A DNA stretch of 64,000 bases from Candidatus Saccharimonadota bacterium (GCA_017514905.1 JAFWIK010000002.1:35321-99320), one strand, 5' to 3'; positions 42,865 to 50,967 are shown, counted from the first letter of the stretch. Translations and numbers: made by a program. The notes: generated by a model from the letters alone, not told the origin.

Positions 42865-43375
42865 CAGCTTCTACTGCTGCCCAAGTCGCATCATCATTTT
42901 TAGCTGGGATCGTCACAGAAACCTGCGAGCCTTCTTTGAGGTGAAAATAAGTTACTGAAGCATACAGAATCTGAAATTCCCTACCAGCTACCTCAACAAA
43001 ATATTTGTCGTCGTGATGTACTAATGTTCCAATCACGGTCTTGCGTTCGACTGGCCCAATTTGCTTGTAAAGGAATTTGCCATCCTCAGTAATAGTCAAC
43101 TTCATAATATCACCTTCTACTAGCTTCGACTTTGAAGCATAGTTGGCCGGTACCGGGTAATTCTTACCATCTGGACCAATCATAATTTGACCGTCAAAGA
43201 TACCTTCAATAATCTTGCCTTCGGGTGCCGAAACTACAGTATCGCGTGGAGCAGTAATCACTTCGCCATCGCCAATAATCGAAACTAAAAGTTCCTTGGC
43301 AGCCGACAAATTAGTCTCTGCTTCGCTAAGTAAGCTCCGTAACCTTTTTATTTGTTTTTCTGGAATTTCAGACAT
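42857..43375 (-). CDS. conserved-looking protein with N-terminal coiled coil, unknown function
   Basis: 172 residues from the ATG at 43375; alternative ATGs at 43384 and 43405 are in frame. Residues about 3-38 form a heptad-like helix (EKQIKRLRSLLSEAETNLSA), followed by three beta-rich blocks with Gly-Asp turns (IIEGIFDGQIMIGPDGKNYP, VEGDIMKLTITEDGKFLYKQ, VIGTLVHHDDKYFVEVAGRE). The last looks like an OB-type nucleic-acid-binding strand pattern, but I cannot name the family. It ends only 8 nt before the dnaX start and overlaps the dnaX promoter, suggesting replication- or translation-related expression. No signal peptide. Confidence 0.6.
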   Translation of the reverse strand: MSEIPEKQIKRLRSLLSEAETNLSAAKELLVSIIGDGEVITAPRDTVVSAPEGKIIEGIFDGQIMIGPDGKNYPVPANYASKSKLVEGDIMKLTITEDGKFLYKQIGPVERKTVIGTLVHHDDKYFVEVAGREFQILYASVTYFHLKEGSQVSVTIPAKNDDATWAAVEAAL

Positions 43376-43507
43376 ACCTCGCATCCTGTCTAAATATAAT
43401 ATCATTATTATAATATATCTTTATATAATCAAAGTCAAGCCCTTTTTAAAAAAGTTTTCCACTGAAAAAACAGAGATTAAACTAATATTGTTGTAAAAAA
43501 TACATTT

Positions 43508-44560
43508 TTATTCTTGCTTCCACAAACCAGTGTGTAATTTGCCGTCATAAATGATAGTAGGAATGCCCTTGACTTTCAGGTTATCCTCGATAATCTTGCG
43601 GTTTTCGTCCATTTTTGTAGCTATTTCGGGGTAAGTGGTAATCTTACGGATTTCTTTGATTTCGCCGTCCTTTAAGCCGCTCTCCTTCAGCCAAGTTTCT
43701 ATTACTTTTGCCGCTTGCTCGTTGGTATAATCCTCATTGAACTTATCCTGATAAGGGATCCCATCCCTGTCTTTATCGGCAAAGATTTTATCGAGGATAT
43801 TTAATGACGATTTGGCACGAACTTGCTCCGCTGCAAACATGTATTTTACAATTACCGCTGAATTCTTGAATTTGTAGTTGCCGCCAGCATCTTGAATCGC
43901 AAATGGCACTAACCTGACGTTGTAATCATTAAAGAAACCAGCCGCTTTTTGATTGTTATAAGAGTTTTTACAAACTACGCAACCAGGATCAAAGATATCG
44001 ACAGCAACTGGAGCGTCGTCAGAGCTGTTAGTACTTGCATCAATATAGTTAAAATGGTAATCGTTGGCATCATAGGTTCTAAATTTATCTGGTATCGCGC
44101 CAAAGATTTCACCCCATTCCGTGAACCATCTACCGGTGGCTTCAAGCGGGTTAGTCGGTTCAGACTCGTCAATTGAACAGACTTCTGCACCTAGCGAACA
44201 GGATGAAGGCTTCGTTACATTACAAGAACCAAATACCCAGAGAGCAAGGAGCGATTTAATTGCAGTAAGAATTGCCCAAATCGTTACAAGGACAATGATA
44301 ACCGCCACTATCTCAATCAAGATAGAAAGCGGCTTGGTCCATTTGGGATGTTTTACAATCACGCGACTAAGGATACTGTTTTTAATATCTTCTTTAAAGC
44401 CAATTTCACATTTTTGCAACCTAACCTTTTTCCAAAGGCAACTCCAGGCCTTCTTCATCGCTTTGGTATAAGATTTCCATAGTTTAGGCTTAAAAATCGA
44501 GACAATCGCGACAAACAGTCCGATTAGAGCCAAAATAATAAAAGCAGCTATACACACCAT
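43508..44560 (-). CDS. membrane-anchored DsbA/thioredoxin-like protein
   Basis: 350 residues. Two N-terminal membrane segments (about 2-22 and 80-108) flank a basic cytoplasmic loop; the rest is extracytoplasmic. The thioredoxin-like part begins VDIFDPGCVVCKNSY, giving a CVVC redox motif, and the fold closes with GIPTIIYDG, the cis-proline loop. A second cysteine pair lies near the membrane (FGSCNVTKPSSCSLGAEVCS). It probably forms or shuffles disulfides in exported proteins; the many Cys-containing FISUMP proteins here are plausible clients (inference). Confidence 0.75.
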   Translation of the reverse strand: MVCIAAFIILALIGLFVAIVSIFKPKLWKSYTKAMKKAWSCLWKKVRLQKCEIGFKEDIKNSILSRVIVKHPKWTKPLSILIEIVAVIIVLVTIWAILTAIKSLLALWVFGSCNVTKPSSCSLGAEVCSIDESEPTNPLEATGRWFTEWGEIFGAIPDKFRTYDANDYHFNYIDASTNSSDDAPVAVDIFDPGCVVCKNSYNNQKAAGFFNDYNVRLVPFAIQDAGGNYKFKNSAVIVKYMFAAEQVRAKSSLNILDKIFADKDRDGIPYQDKFNEDYTNEQAAKVIETWLKESGLKDGEIKEIRKITTYPEIATKMDENRKIIEDNLKVKGIPTIIYDGKLHTGLWKQE

Positions 44561-44578
44561 AATATAAATATTTTACCA

Positions 44579-45742
44579 CTAGTGGATTATTTTTTCCATT
44601 ACTTTTTGAATTTTCGTGATATCTTCAGGCGAATTGTGCAGTCCAAGAGAAAATCTAATTAGAGGCGGCAGATGTAAAACATGATCTAGATAATAATGAG
44701 CGCAGAAATAACCAGTACGTGCCATAATGTTTTCGCGAGAAAGCGCATTACCAAGTAAGTGTGAATCTAGCCCATCTACATAAAACGACATGGTCGGATT
44801 AGGCTTTTCATTCACTAAGTGCACCTTATCTGAACTAGACAGAAACTCAAAAACAGTCGTGTAATTCTCTGCCAAATTCTGCCAATCCTTCTTCGAACGA
44901 GCGTTTAGCCAATCGAGTGCAGTGCCTAAACCAATGATTTCACCCCAAGCTTGCAGGCCAGATTCAAATCTCGTATAACGATGCTCTTTGTTCTCTGCTG
45001 AGAGTACATATGAGGACTTATCGACATCATCTACCATACCACCACCTAAGAATAATGGTTGCATTTTTGAATCTAATTCATCTCGCCAGACAATTACGCC
45101 TAAAGACGGAGCGTACATTTTGTGCGCCGAAAAACAAATTGCATCGGCTTCTACGCCACGTACGATGTCAGCTGAATGTGCCATTGCCTGGGCGGCATCA
45201 ATGATTATTACGCCACCATCCTTATGCACTTTTTTAACTAGATCCTTAATATTGAGCAGTTTCCTACCGTCAAAATTAGCCGCGCAATTAACAACCACGA
45301 CCGCTTTTTGAAAATCGTAGTCGTCTAGATTAATTGAACCATCCGGGTTACGCCTCATCACTTCACGTGGCAAATCCGTACGTTTCGAAAAAGCTATTGA
45401 AGCTAGAAACGGCGAATTATGTTCAATCTCGCTAGTCATAATTTTAGAAAAATGCCTCGGATCTAGCTGTGACAGTATTAAATTAATCCCGTAAGTAGTA
45501 TTAAGTGTAAAAGAAACGGTATATTTTCGGCTTGGTAACTTCACGAATTTTAAAACTTTTTCGCGCGTTTCTTCGACTTTTTCGTCAGTTATGACGCCCC
45601 ATTTATATTTTACTCGTTCGCCGCAAGAATTATGCTTCGTATAATATCTATCGACTGCATCGATGACTGAACGTGGTCTTAAGCTTTGGCAGGCAGCATC
45701 TAAGTAAACCTCCCCTTCATGTAAATAGTCAAAATCTTCCAT
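44579..45742 (-). CDS. class V aminotransferase, SufS/Csd-like cysteine desulfurase
   Basis: 387 residues from ATG 45742, 6 nt after TATAAT. PLP lysine in CFSAHKMYAPSLGVIVW, the DAAQAMAHS motif with the cofactor-stacking region, and a possible active Cys in ARTGYFCAHYY, matching the SufS position. It differs clearly from iscS at 6 kb. It may supply sulfur for iron-sulfur clusters, but no other suf gene is nearby, so kynureninase-like or selenocysteine lyase roles cannot be excluded. Confidence 0.75.
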   Translation of the reverse strand: MEDFDYLHEGEVYLDAACQSLRPRSVIDAVDRYYTKHNSCGERVKYKWGVITDEKVEETREKVLKFVKLPSRKYTVSFTLNTTYGINLILSQLDPRHFSKIMTSEIEHNSPFLASIAFSKRTDLPREVMRRNPDGSINLDDYDFQKAVVVVNCAANFDGRKLLNIKDLVKKVHKDGGVIIIDAAQAMAHSADIVRGVEADAICFSAHKMYAPSLGVIVWRDELDSKMQPLFLGGGMVDDVDKSSYVLSAENKEHRYTRFESGLQAWGEIIGLGTALDWLNARSKKDWQNLAENYTTVFEFLSSSDKVHLVNEKPNPTMSFYVDGLDSHLLGNALSRENIMARTGYFCAHYYLDHVLHLPPLIRFSLGLHNSPEDITKIQKVMEKIIH

Positions 45743-45757
45743 ACTCCGATTATACAA
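45743..45757 (-). promoter_or_regulatory. -10 promoter of the SufS-like gene, leaderless
   Basis: TATAAT at 45754-45749 on the minus strand, 6 nt (CGGAGT) before ATG 45742. Confidence 0.6.
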
Positions 45758-45780
45758 CATTTGCGAATTTAAAGGTAGTG

Positions 45781-45915
45781 TGATATAATAGATACAGTTA
45801 CCAAAGACAGTGGCGGCTTTCAGGCTTAATCATGCCACCGAGGAATTTCTTAAATTAGTTTTGGTGACGCTATTTAACAATTAGCTAGCTAAATCAAACT
45901 AAAAAAAGGATTAAT
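45781..45915 (+). ncRNA. promoter and L10-type ribosomal protein leader of rplJ-rplL
   Basis: TGATATAAT (TATAAT 45784-45789) should start a leader of about 120 nt. It folds as an outer stem ACCAAA/TTTGGT and an inner stem GTGGC/GCCAC (45810-45838) with flanking AGACAG and CCGAGG, a layout resembling the L10(L12)4 binding site that autoregulates this operon in other bacteria. A ribosome binding site AAAAGGA precedes ATG 45916. Confidence 0.7.
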
Positions 45916-46437
45916 ATGGCAATTTCAAAGGATAAAAAGAACACATTGGTTGCCGATTTAACTGAGCTTCTCGGGAATGCTAAAGCGACAGTTTATGCCA
46001 AATATCAAGGTTTAACTGTGGCCGAGCTCCAAGAGCTCCGCAAAAACGCCCGTGCTGCTGGTGTCAAAATCAAGGTTGTCAAAAACCGTTTGGTGCGTGT
46101 AGCAATGGGACAAATTGCCGTCTATAAAGATACTGATACTACTGGTCTTACGGGCCAGTTACTCTATGCGGTATCGAACGATGATGAAGTGGCTCCGGCC
46201 AAAGTTTTGGCTGAATTCGCCAAAAAGCACCAAGCTCTCAACCTTGTCGGCGGTTTTTCCGATCTAGGTAAAAATCTTTCCGAAGACGAAGTTAAGGCGC
46301 TTGCCAACATGCCGAGCAAAAACGAACTCATCGCTCAGGTCGTGGCACAACTGCTTTCGCCAGTCACCGACAGCGTTTCTGCCCTTTCGGGCGGACTCTC
46401 TGGAATTTTGTCTGGTCTCGAAGCTCATGCAAATTAG
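45916..46437 (+). CDS. rplJ: 50S ribosomal protein L10
   Basis: 173 residues. N-terminal rRNA-binding domain with VYAKYQGLTVAELQELRKNARAAGVKIKVVKNRLVRVA and C-terminal helix that carries L7/L12 dimers. It forms the ribosomal stalk base. Its leader holds a probable L10 autoregulatory site. The C-terminus (GGLSGILSGLEAHAN) is short, which suggests few L12 dimers bound. Confidence 0.96.
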   Translation: MAISKDKKNTLVADLTELLGNAKATVYAKYQGLTVAELQELRKNARAAGVKIKVVKNRLVRVAMGQIAVYKDTDTTGLTGQLLYAVSNDDEVAPAKVLAEFAKKHQALNLVGGFSDLGKNLSEDEVKALANMPSKNELIAQVVAQLLSPVTDSVSALSGGLSGILSGLEAHAN

Positions 46438-46461
46438 CAACCAAATTTAATATATTAAATT

Positions 46462-46497
46462 GTTTTGAAAATCACGATATGCGCCTATTTTCAAAAC
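46462..46497 (+). promoter_or_regulatory. hairpin between rplJ and rplL
   Basis: GTTTTGAAAAT/ATTTTCAAAAC, an 11-bp stem with a 14-nt loop and no T run. It is likely an mRNA processing or attenuation site; an AAAGGAG ribosome binding site follows before rplL. Confidence 0.6.
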
Positions 46498-46556
46498 CAT
46501 AATCAAAAGGAAAGTTGGAGAGAGATATTCCCTCCCCACTCTAAAGGAGAATTTAT

Positions 46557-46943
46557 ATGGCTACTGATATTAAGAAACTAGCCGAGGAATTGGTCAAATT
46601 GACCGTTCTCGAAGTTAACGAACTCAAAAACACTCTTAAAGATGAATATGGCATCGAGCCAGCCGCCGCTGCCGTGGCTGTCGCCGCTGGTCCAGCTGCC
46701 GATGCTGGTGCCGCTGCTGCTGATGAGGGCAAATCTGAATACGATGTCGTCTTGAAGGACGCTGGCGGTCAAAAGATTGCCGTCATTAAGGCTGTTAAGG
46801 AAGCTACCGGACTTGGTCTTGGCGAAGCCAAAGCCATTGTCGATGGTGCTCCTGCTACCGTCAAGGAAAAGGTCGCTAAGGCTGACGCCGAAGCAATGAA
46901 GAAGAGCCTCGAAGAAGCTGGTGCTACTGTCGAACTCGCCTAA
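46557..46943 (+). CDS. rplL: 50S ribosomal protein L7/L12
   Basis: 128 residues. N-terminal dimerisation helices ([20 protein letters not shown]), an Ala-rich hinge ([20 protein letters not shown]) and the C-terminal factor-binding domain ([32 protein letters not shown]). It recruits translational GTPases. Strong AAAGGAG site and a terminator right after the gene. Confidence 0.97.
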   Translation: MATDIKKLAEELVKLTVLEVNELKNTLKDEYGIEPAAAAVAVAAGPAADAGAAAADEGKSEYDVVLKDAGGQKIAVIKAVKEATGLGLGEAKAIVDGAPATVKEKVAKADAEAMKKSLEEAGATVELA

Positions 46944-46964
46944 AAACCCAAGCTAGCTAATTGT

Positions 46965-46995
46965 AAAAACCGCCCCGTTGAGGGGCGGTTTTGGT
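46965..46995. terminator. intrinsic terminator after rplL
   Basis: AAAACCGCCCC/GGGGCGGTTTT with a 5-nt loop and flanking A and T runs. It ends 1 nt before the stop of the convergent membrane protein gene. Confidence 0.9.
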
Positions 46996-47559
46996 TTATT
47001 TGATCTTTTTTGTAGTTGAAAACTGAAAAATCGCTCCGACTGCCGAAATCCCAGCAAGTATTGGCCAGTAGAAGACGTCAAAATTGATTTGCGGGAAAAA
47101 TGAGAAAATCACCAAAGTCAAACCGTATCCACCAGCTAGAGAACTTGCTACAATGATAGCTGGTTTAATTAGCATCACGGCCAGAGACCCAGCTGCTACA
47201 CCGATTACGCCACCTATAATGAGGGTTGGTACCTCGGTGCCAAAATATTGAATCGTAATCAACATTACTAAAGCTAGAGCACTTAGCGAAACGCAGACTT
47301 TTTCGATTGAAAACCCCAGTAAACCTAGAAGCAACCCACCTGCTATCGGTAGCAATGATTGGTAAAGCTCGCTTTCAGCAACTGCAGACACATTTTCATT
47401 AATAATTGGCATCAAATAATGCATAGCATTAATGCCAATCAAAAACCAAACGATAAAAAATGCGATCTTTTTAATCCGGTAGCCAAAAAACAATACAGCG
47501 AGGCTCAGCGCCGCAAAAATCAAGATTTCGTACAATTCTAAATCCTGGATCATTTCCAT
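46996..47559 (-). CDS. multi-pass membrane protein, DUF4203-like
   Basis: 187 residues with about seven hydrophobic segments and small Gly-rich turns (GGLLLGLLGFS, GGVIGVAAGSLAVML), ending in a basic tail (STTKKIK). The pattern of paired helices with glycine motifs resembles the DUF4203/TM7SF3-like membrane family, an assignment by general appearance only. ATG 47559 lies 6 nt after TATAAT. Function unknown. Confidence 0.6.
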   Translation of the reverse strand: MEMIQDLELYEILIFAALSLAVLFFGYRIKKIAFFIVWFLIGINAMHYLMPIINENVSAVAESELYQSLLPIAGGLLLGLLGFSIEKVCVSLSALALVMLITIQYFGTEVPTLIIGGVIGVAAGSLAVMLIKPAIIVASSLAGGYGLTLVIFSFFPQINFDVFYWPILAGISAVGAIFQFSTTKKIK

Positions 47560-47574
47560 AACCTTATTATATCA
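47560..47574 (-). promoter_or_regulatory. extended -10 promoter, leaderless
   Basis: TGATATAAT on the minus strand, 6 nt (AAGGTT) before ATG 47559. Confidence 0.65.
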
Positions 47575-47583
47575 TGAAAAGAC

Positions 47584-47685
47584 AAAAAATACTTTTGGGA
47601 CACAGGTCGTTCACTCCCGTCGTCACGGAGACTAAGCCATAATTCTTAGTTGTAACCCCAGAATTGTCCCAAAAGTACTATTTTA
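47584..47685. repeat. intergenic palindromic element after rplA (core type B)
   Basis: About 102 bp with perfect 13-bp arms TACTTTTGGGACA/TGTCCCAAAAGTA. The inside aligns along its length with the element at 49896: GGACAC, GGTCG, CCGTCGTCACGG, TAATTCT, GTAACC and TGTCC in the same order. Confidence 0.85.
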
Positions 47686-47701
47686 CCATTCCAAATGATA
47701 A

Positions 47702-48745
47702 TTAGTTGTAGATATTCTCAATCTGGACTGATGGACCCATGGTAGTCGTGATGTAAATCGACTTGATGTAAGATCCTTTAAGGGATGCTGGTTTCTGAGC
47801 TTTCAAAGAATCAAAGAAAGCTTCAGCGTTTGCGATAATTTTATCTTCACCAAACGAAACTTTGCCAATCCCGATATGCACAATGGCCTGCTTGTCTACG
47901 CGATATTCAACTTTGCCAGCCTTAGCTTCTTTAACGGCTTTCTCGACATCCATCGTCACGGTGCCAGCTTTTGGATTTGGCATCAAGCCCTTGGGCCCGA
48001 GCAATCGTGCGTACTTGCCAAGCTTCGGCATGTATTGTGGCGTAGAAATTAAAACGTCAAAGTCAATCGTTCCCTTGTCGAGGCGCTTCAAGAATTCTTC
48101 ATCTTCAGCGATGTCGGCACCAGCAGCTTTTGCGGCTTTAGCGATATCTAACGGCGCAAATACCGCAACTCGAACCGATTTTCCATTTCCGTTAGGAAGA
48201 ACCAAGGTGGTACGGATATTTTGATCGGCTTGACGTGGATCTACACCAAGTCTGGCATGAATCTCAACGCTCGCATCAAATTTAGCCGGATTCGTCTTAA
48301 TAGCTAGAGCTACGGCATCCTTTAGAGATAAAGCCTCGCCTTTTTTGACTAGTTTAGCGGCTTCTTGGTATTTTTTGCCACGGCGCTCAATTCGAGGACG
48401 AGTAACTGGAGCTGCGCCCTTTGGCTTGACGGCAGCTTCCTTTTCAGCACGCTCTTTCTTGCGCTCTTGGCGTTCTTCTTCAGCCTTTACTTCTTCGATA
48501 TGTTTTTTTGATTTCTTACCAGATTTAGCATAGGACTCTTTGGCGTCCGCAACTTTTTCAGCAATTTCTTCTTTTGCGTCCGCAACTTTTTCAGCAACGT
48601 TTTCCTTAACGGCTTCCTTTACGCCTTCAGCGATGCTGTGTGCTTCTTCTAAGTCATCTTTAACTTTTTCTGCGACCTTTTCAACTTTTTCTTTTACTTC
48701 CGCTGCCTTTTTGGCAACTTCTTCTTTGACTTCTTCTTTAGCCAT
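47702..48745 (-). CDS. rplA: 50S ribosomal protein L1 with a long charged N-terminal extension
   Basis: 347 residues; L1 is normally about 230. The L1 fold begins near residue 120 (RGKKYQEAAKLVKKGEALSL) and shows FDASVEIHARLGVDPRQADQNIR, PKLGKYARLLGPKGLMPNPK and GTVTMDVEKAVKEAKAGKVE. The first 115 residues are an Ala/Glu/Lys/Val helix with 11-residue-like periodicity, including two copies of AEKVADAKE. Such amphipathic stretches resemble LEA or apolipoprotein helices. L1 lines the E-site stalk; the extension is unusual. Own promoter and AAAGGA site. Confidence 0.93.
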   Translation of the reverse strand: MAKEEVKEEVAKKAAEVKEKVEKVAEKVKDDLEEAHSIAEGVKEAVKENVAEKVADAKEEIAEKVADAKESYAKSGKKSKKHIEEVKAEEERQERKKERAEKEAAVKPKGAAPVTRPRIERRGKKYQEAAKLVKKGEALSLKDAVALAIKTNPAKFDASVEIHARLGVDPRQADQNIRTTLVLPNGNGKSVRVAVFAPLDIAKAAKAAGADIAEDEEFLKRLDKGTIDFDVLISTPQYMPKLGKYARLLGPKGLMPNPKAGTVTMDVEKAVKEAKAGKVEYRVDKQAIVHIGIGKVSFGEDKIIANAEAFFDSLKAQKPASLKGSYIKSIYITTTMGPSVQIENIYN

Positions 48746-48803
48746 ATAATCCTTTCTGTGGTAATAACGAGTTATACTCTCCCAACCTTAAATATTTTGT
48801 ATT

Positions 48804-48812
48804 ATTATAACA
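48804..48812 (-). promoter_or_regulatory. extended -10 promoter of rplA with a leader
   Basis: TGTTATAAT on the minus strand (TATAAT 48809-48804). A leader of about 50 nt containing GGTTGGGAG...TTACC follows, possibly an L1 regulatory site, then AGAAAGGA before ATG 48745. Confidence 0.6.
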
Positions 48813-48831
48813 AATTTTAGTTATATTGGCA

Positions 48832-48860
48832 AGAAAAAAGGGAGCCTTTAGAGGCTCCCA
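48832..48860 (-). terminator. intrinsic terminator of the 134-residue protein gene
   Basis: GGGAGCCT/AGGCTCCC stem followed on the minus strand by a run of T. It separates this gene from rplA. Confidence 0.9.
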
Positions 48861-48870
48861 AAGAGTTAAT

Positions 48871-49275
48871 TTAACGTCTGCAATAACAATTCGTTATTGT
48901 CGCATAGTGACGTTTTGATTCTGGATGGGCGAGTCGATACTCATACTCGGCTATCTTATTACAAAGTGTACGATAGATGTACGATTCGAGATAATCCTGG
49001 ATTGTGTTTGCGAGAATAATCATCTCGCTTTCATCTAGCCGGTCAAGATAAGCTCTTGCATCACGCTCGCGATGAATCTTGAGCAACTTGATAGTGGGAT
49101 AATCTTTCAAATCACTTTTTTTAATTTTGAAAAATGTTATCCGATCTCCACGCTTAGAATTTAACTCTCGAATTTGGTCCAATAGCTCGTTATACTTTGG
49201 AATAAGAGACTCATATGTCTCATGATTCTTTAGCCATAAGCCCATTAACCGTTCTTTTAACTCTTTCTTTGCCAT
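48871..49275 (-). CDS. 134-residue charged helical protein, unknown function
   Basis: Soluble, Lys/Glu/Arg-rich and mostly helical: ERLMGLWLKNHETYESLIPK, NELLDQIRELNSKRGDRI, DESEMIILANTIQDYLESYI. Three Cys fall in the second half (RTLCNKI and TNCYCRR at the end). No recognised domain. It stands between rplK and rplA, normally adjacent genes, with its own TAAAAT promoter, a GGGGGG-rich ribosome binding site and a terminator, so it is an independent insertion into the secE-nusG-rplK-rplA order. It could be a regulator or ribosome-associated factor, but nothing in sequence proves this. Confidence 0.65.
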   Translation of the reverse strand: MAKKELKERLMGLWLKNHETYESLIPKYNELLDQIRELNSKRGDRITFFKIKKSDLKDYPTIKLLKIHRERDARAYLDRLDESEMIILANTIQDYLESYIYRTLCNKIAEYEYRLAHPESKRHYATITNCYCRR

Positions 49276-49282
49276 ATTACTA

Positions 49283-49323
49283 CCCCCCTAGTTCAACTAG
49301 TAACATATAATTATATTTTATCA
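49283..49323 (-). promoter_or_regulatory. promoter and ribosome binding site of the 134-residue gene
   Basis: TGATAAAAT on the minus strand (TAAAAT 49320-49315) and TAGGGGGG at 49290-49283, 7 nt before ATG 49275. Confidence 0.55.
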
Positions 49324-49372
49324 CACTTATGTCAATTTGTCAAGAGTTAGCCAATTCTAGGCTACGCGTTTA

Positions 49373-49404
49373 ACAAAAAAACGGGCCAGAAGCCCGTTTT
49401 TTAC
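49373..49404 (-). terminator. intrinsic terminator after rplK
   Basis: AAAAAACGGGC/GCCCGTTTTTT hairpin with a short loop and T run on the minus strand. Confidence 0.9.
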
Positions 49405-49411
49405 TAATGCT

Positions 49412-49840
49412 CTATTCTTCTACGGTCACACCCATTGAACGAGCAGTACCTGCCACGACTTTAATGGCGCCCTCAATGTCAACTGCATTGAGTTGGTCCA
49501 TCTTTTTCTCAGCGATTTCTTGAAGCTGAGCCTTGGTAATTTTGCCAACCTTGTCAGTATTTGGCTTACCAGAACCTTTATCAATCTTAATCGCTTCCCG
49601 GATGAGATCATCTACAGGCTGACCGAGTGACTTCCAGTCAAAAGTGCGGTCTTCAAATACGCGAATATGAACGATTACGTTTTTGCCCATCATATCTTTA
49701 GTGGCTTCATTGAATGGGTTAATGAAATCCATCATATTAAGCCCCCACTGACCAAGCGTAGAACCAACTGGTGGTCCAGCAGTCGCTCGACCGGCTGGAA
49801 TACGTAATTTCAAATTGCCAATTACCTTTTTTTCTGCCAT
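49412..49840 (-). CDS. rplK: 50S ribosomal protein L11
   Basis: 142 residues: KLRIPAGRATAGPPVGSTLGQWGLNMMDFINPFNEATKD at the N-terminus, then the rRNA-binding C-terminal domain with GKITKAQLQEIAEKKMDQLNA and AIKVVAGTARSMGVTVE. It binds the GTPase centre of 23S rRNA. It has an AAAGGGA site and its own promoter and terminator, so it is transcribed separately from nusG despite the conserved gene order. Confidence 0.97.
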   Translation of the reverse strand: MAEKKVIGNLKLRIPAGRATAGPPVGSTLGQWGLNMMDFINPFNEATKDMMGKNVIVHIRVFEDRTFDWKSLGQPVDDLIREAIKIDKGSGKPNTDKVGKITKAQLQEIAEKKMDQLNAVDIEGAIKVVAGTARSMGVTVEE

Positions 49841-49870
49841 AAAAATCCCTTTCTAGTGCGTAACTTAGCC

Positions 49871-49879
49871 ATTATAACA
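49871..49879 (-). promoter_or_regulatory. extended -10 promoter of rplK
   Basis: TGTTATAAT on the minus strand (TATAAT 49876-49871), followed by a leader of about 25 nt with AAAGGGA. Confidence 0.7.
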
Positions 49880-49895
49880 AATCTACACTAAAAAA

Positions 49896-50010
49896 GCAAC
49901 TAAAAAGGTACTTTCAGGACACGGGTCGCTCCGGCCCGTCGTCACGGGCGGAGCGCCCTAATTCTCGGTCGTAACCTCCGAAATGTCCTGAAAGCACCCT
50001 TTTTAGTTGC
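49896..50010. repeat. intergenic palindromic element between nusG and rplK (core type B)
   Basis: 115 bp. GCAACTAAAAAGG and CTTTCAGGACA pair with TGTCCTGAAAG and CCTTTTTAGTTGC. The interior CCCGTCGTCACGGGCGGAGCG followed by CTAATTCTCG aligns with the iscS and alaS elements and with the copy at 47.6 kb. Confidence 0.9.
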
Positions 50011-50016
50011 TAGTTA

Positions 50017-50565
50017 TTAGTTTAATTGTTTTACTTGTAAAGCATCAAGTTCAACTGGGGTCTCGCGCCCAAACATCGAAACCATAACCTTGAGCTTGCC
50101 TTTAGCGGCGTCAATTTCAGAAATCGAACCGTCAAAGCCTTTAAATGGACCGTCAGTAATCGACACCACTTCACCAACTTCATATTTGACTGAGAACTTC
50201 GGATCTTCTACACCCATCCGTTTCTTGATCTTAGTGATTTCCTTCTCAGAAACTGGTGTAGGTTGTGTGCCAGTACCGATAAAGCCAGTGACGCCTGGGG
50301 TATTACGAATAATATACCAAGTTTCATCGGATAGCTTCATATCTACTAAAACGTAACCCTGTAAAATCTTTCGGTCCACGATTTTGCGTTTACCATTTTT
50401 AATCTCAATTTGCTTTTCTTTTGGTACAATGGCTTCAAAAATCTTGTCGGCCATCTCGACCGTGTTTACACGCTGGTTAATGGAATCAGCTACCTTGTCC
50501 TCGTAGCCAGAATACGTCGAAATCGCGTACCAAGCTCTTGTATCATCATATCTATTTACTGCCAT
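50017..50565 (-). CDS. nusG: transcription termination/antitermination factor NusG
   Basis: 182 residues. NGN domain with WYAISTYSGYEDKVADSINQR and GYVLVDMKLSDETWYIIRNTPGVTGFIG, then a KOW domain with VVSITDGPFKGFDGSISEID. It couples RNA polymerase to ribosomes or Rho. It follows secE by 21 nt, the standard arrangement. Confidence 0.96.
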   Translation of the reverse strand: MAVNRYDDTRAWYAISTYSGYEDKVADSINQRVNTVEMADKIFEAIVPKEKQIEIKNGKRKIVDRKILQGYVLVDMKLSDETWYIIRNTPGVTGFIGTGTQPTPVSEKEITKIKKRMGVEDPKFSVKYEVGEVVSITDGPFKGFDGSISEIDAAKGKLKVMVSMFGRETPVELDALQVKQLN

Positions 50566-50586
50566 TTTTTACTCCTTTTAATTAAA

Positions 50587-50967
50587 TTATCCTAAAATTA
50601 ATCCAAATAACCATGTGAAGAACAGGTCAAGTAATGAAATAATTGCAACAAATAAAGCTGTATAAACTAGTACTGCGAAGACCATTTTCCAAGTGGCTTT
50701 ACCATTTGGCCAACGAACTTGACGAATTTCTCGCCATGAATCACGCAGATACTTGAAAAAAGCGATAAATGGTCGAAACAGGATAAATGGTTTTTTCTTG
50801 TCAGAATCCTTTTTCTCCAACTTTTTCTCGGCCTTTTTGAGCTCTTGACGTTTTGCTTTTTCAGATTTTTTGTCTTTTACGACTACCTTCTTGCGAGTAA
50901 TAGTTGGCTCATCAGACTCCTTTTTTTGGGGAGAATCATTTGCCTTGATCCTGGTTATTTTTGCCAT
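50587..50967 (-). CDS. secE: preprotein translocase subunit SecE with a basic extension
   Basis: 126 residues. The first 70 are Lys/Glu-rich (KKVVVKDKKSEKAKRQELKK), then the SecE core: an amphipathic helix FIAFFKYLRDSWREIRQVRWPN and one transmembrane helix (VFAVLVYTALFVAIISLLDLFF). SecE stabilises SecY in the translocon. Typical bacterial SecE of this one-helix type is 60-80 residues, so the extension is a lineage trait. AAAGGAG site before the ATG. Confidence 0.93.
   Translation of the reverse strand: MAKITRIKANDSPQKKESDEPTITRKKVVVKDKKSEKAKRQELKKAEKKLEKKDSDKKKPFILFRPFIAFFKYLRDSWREIRQVRWPNGKATWKMVFAVLVYTALFVAIISLLDLFFTWLFGLILG

Noticed and set aside
49376..49404. Hairpin after rplK as a member of the palindrome family
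   Set aside because: It is short, perfectly formed, T-tailed and lacks any shared core; it is an ordinary intrinsic terminator.
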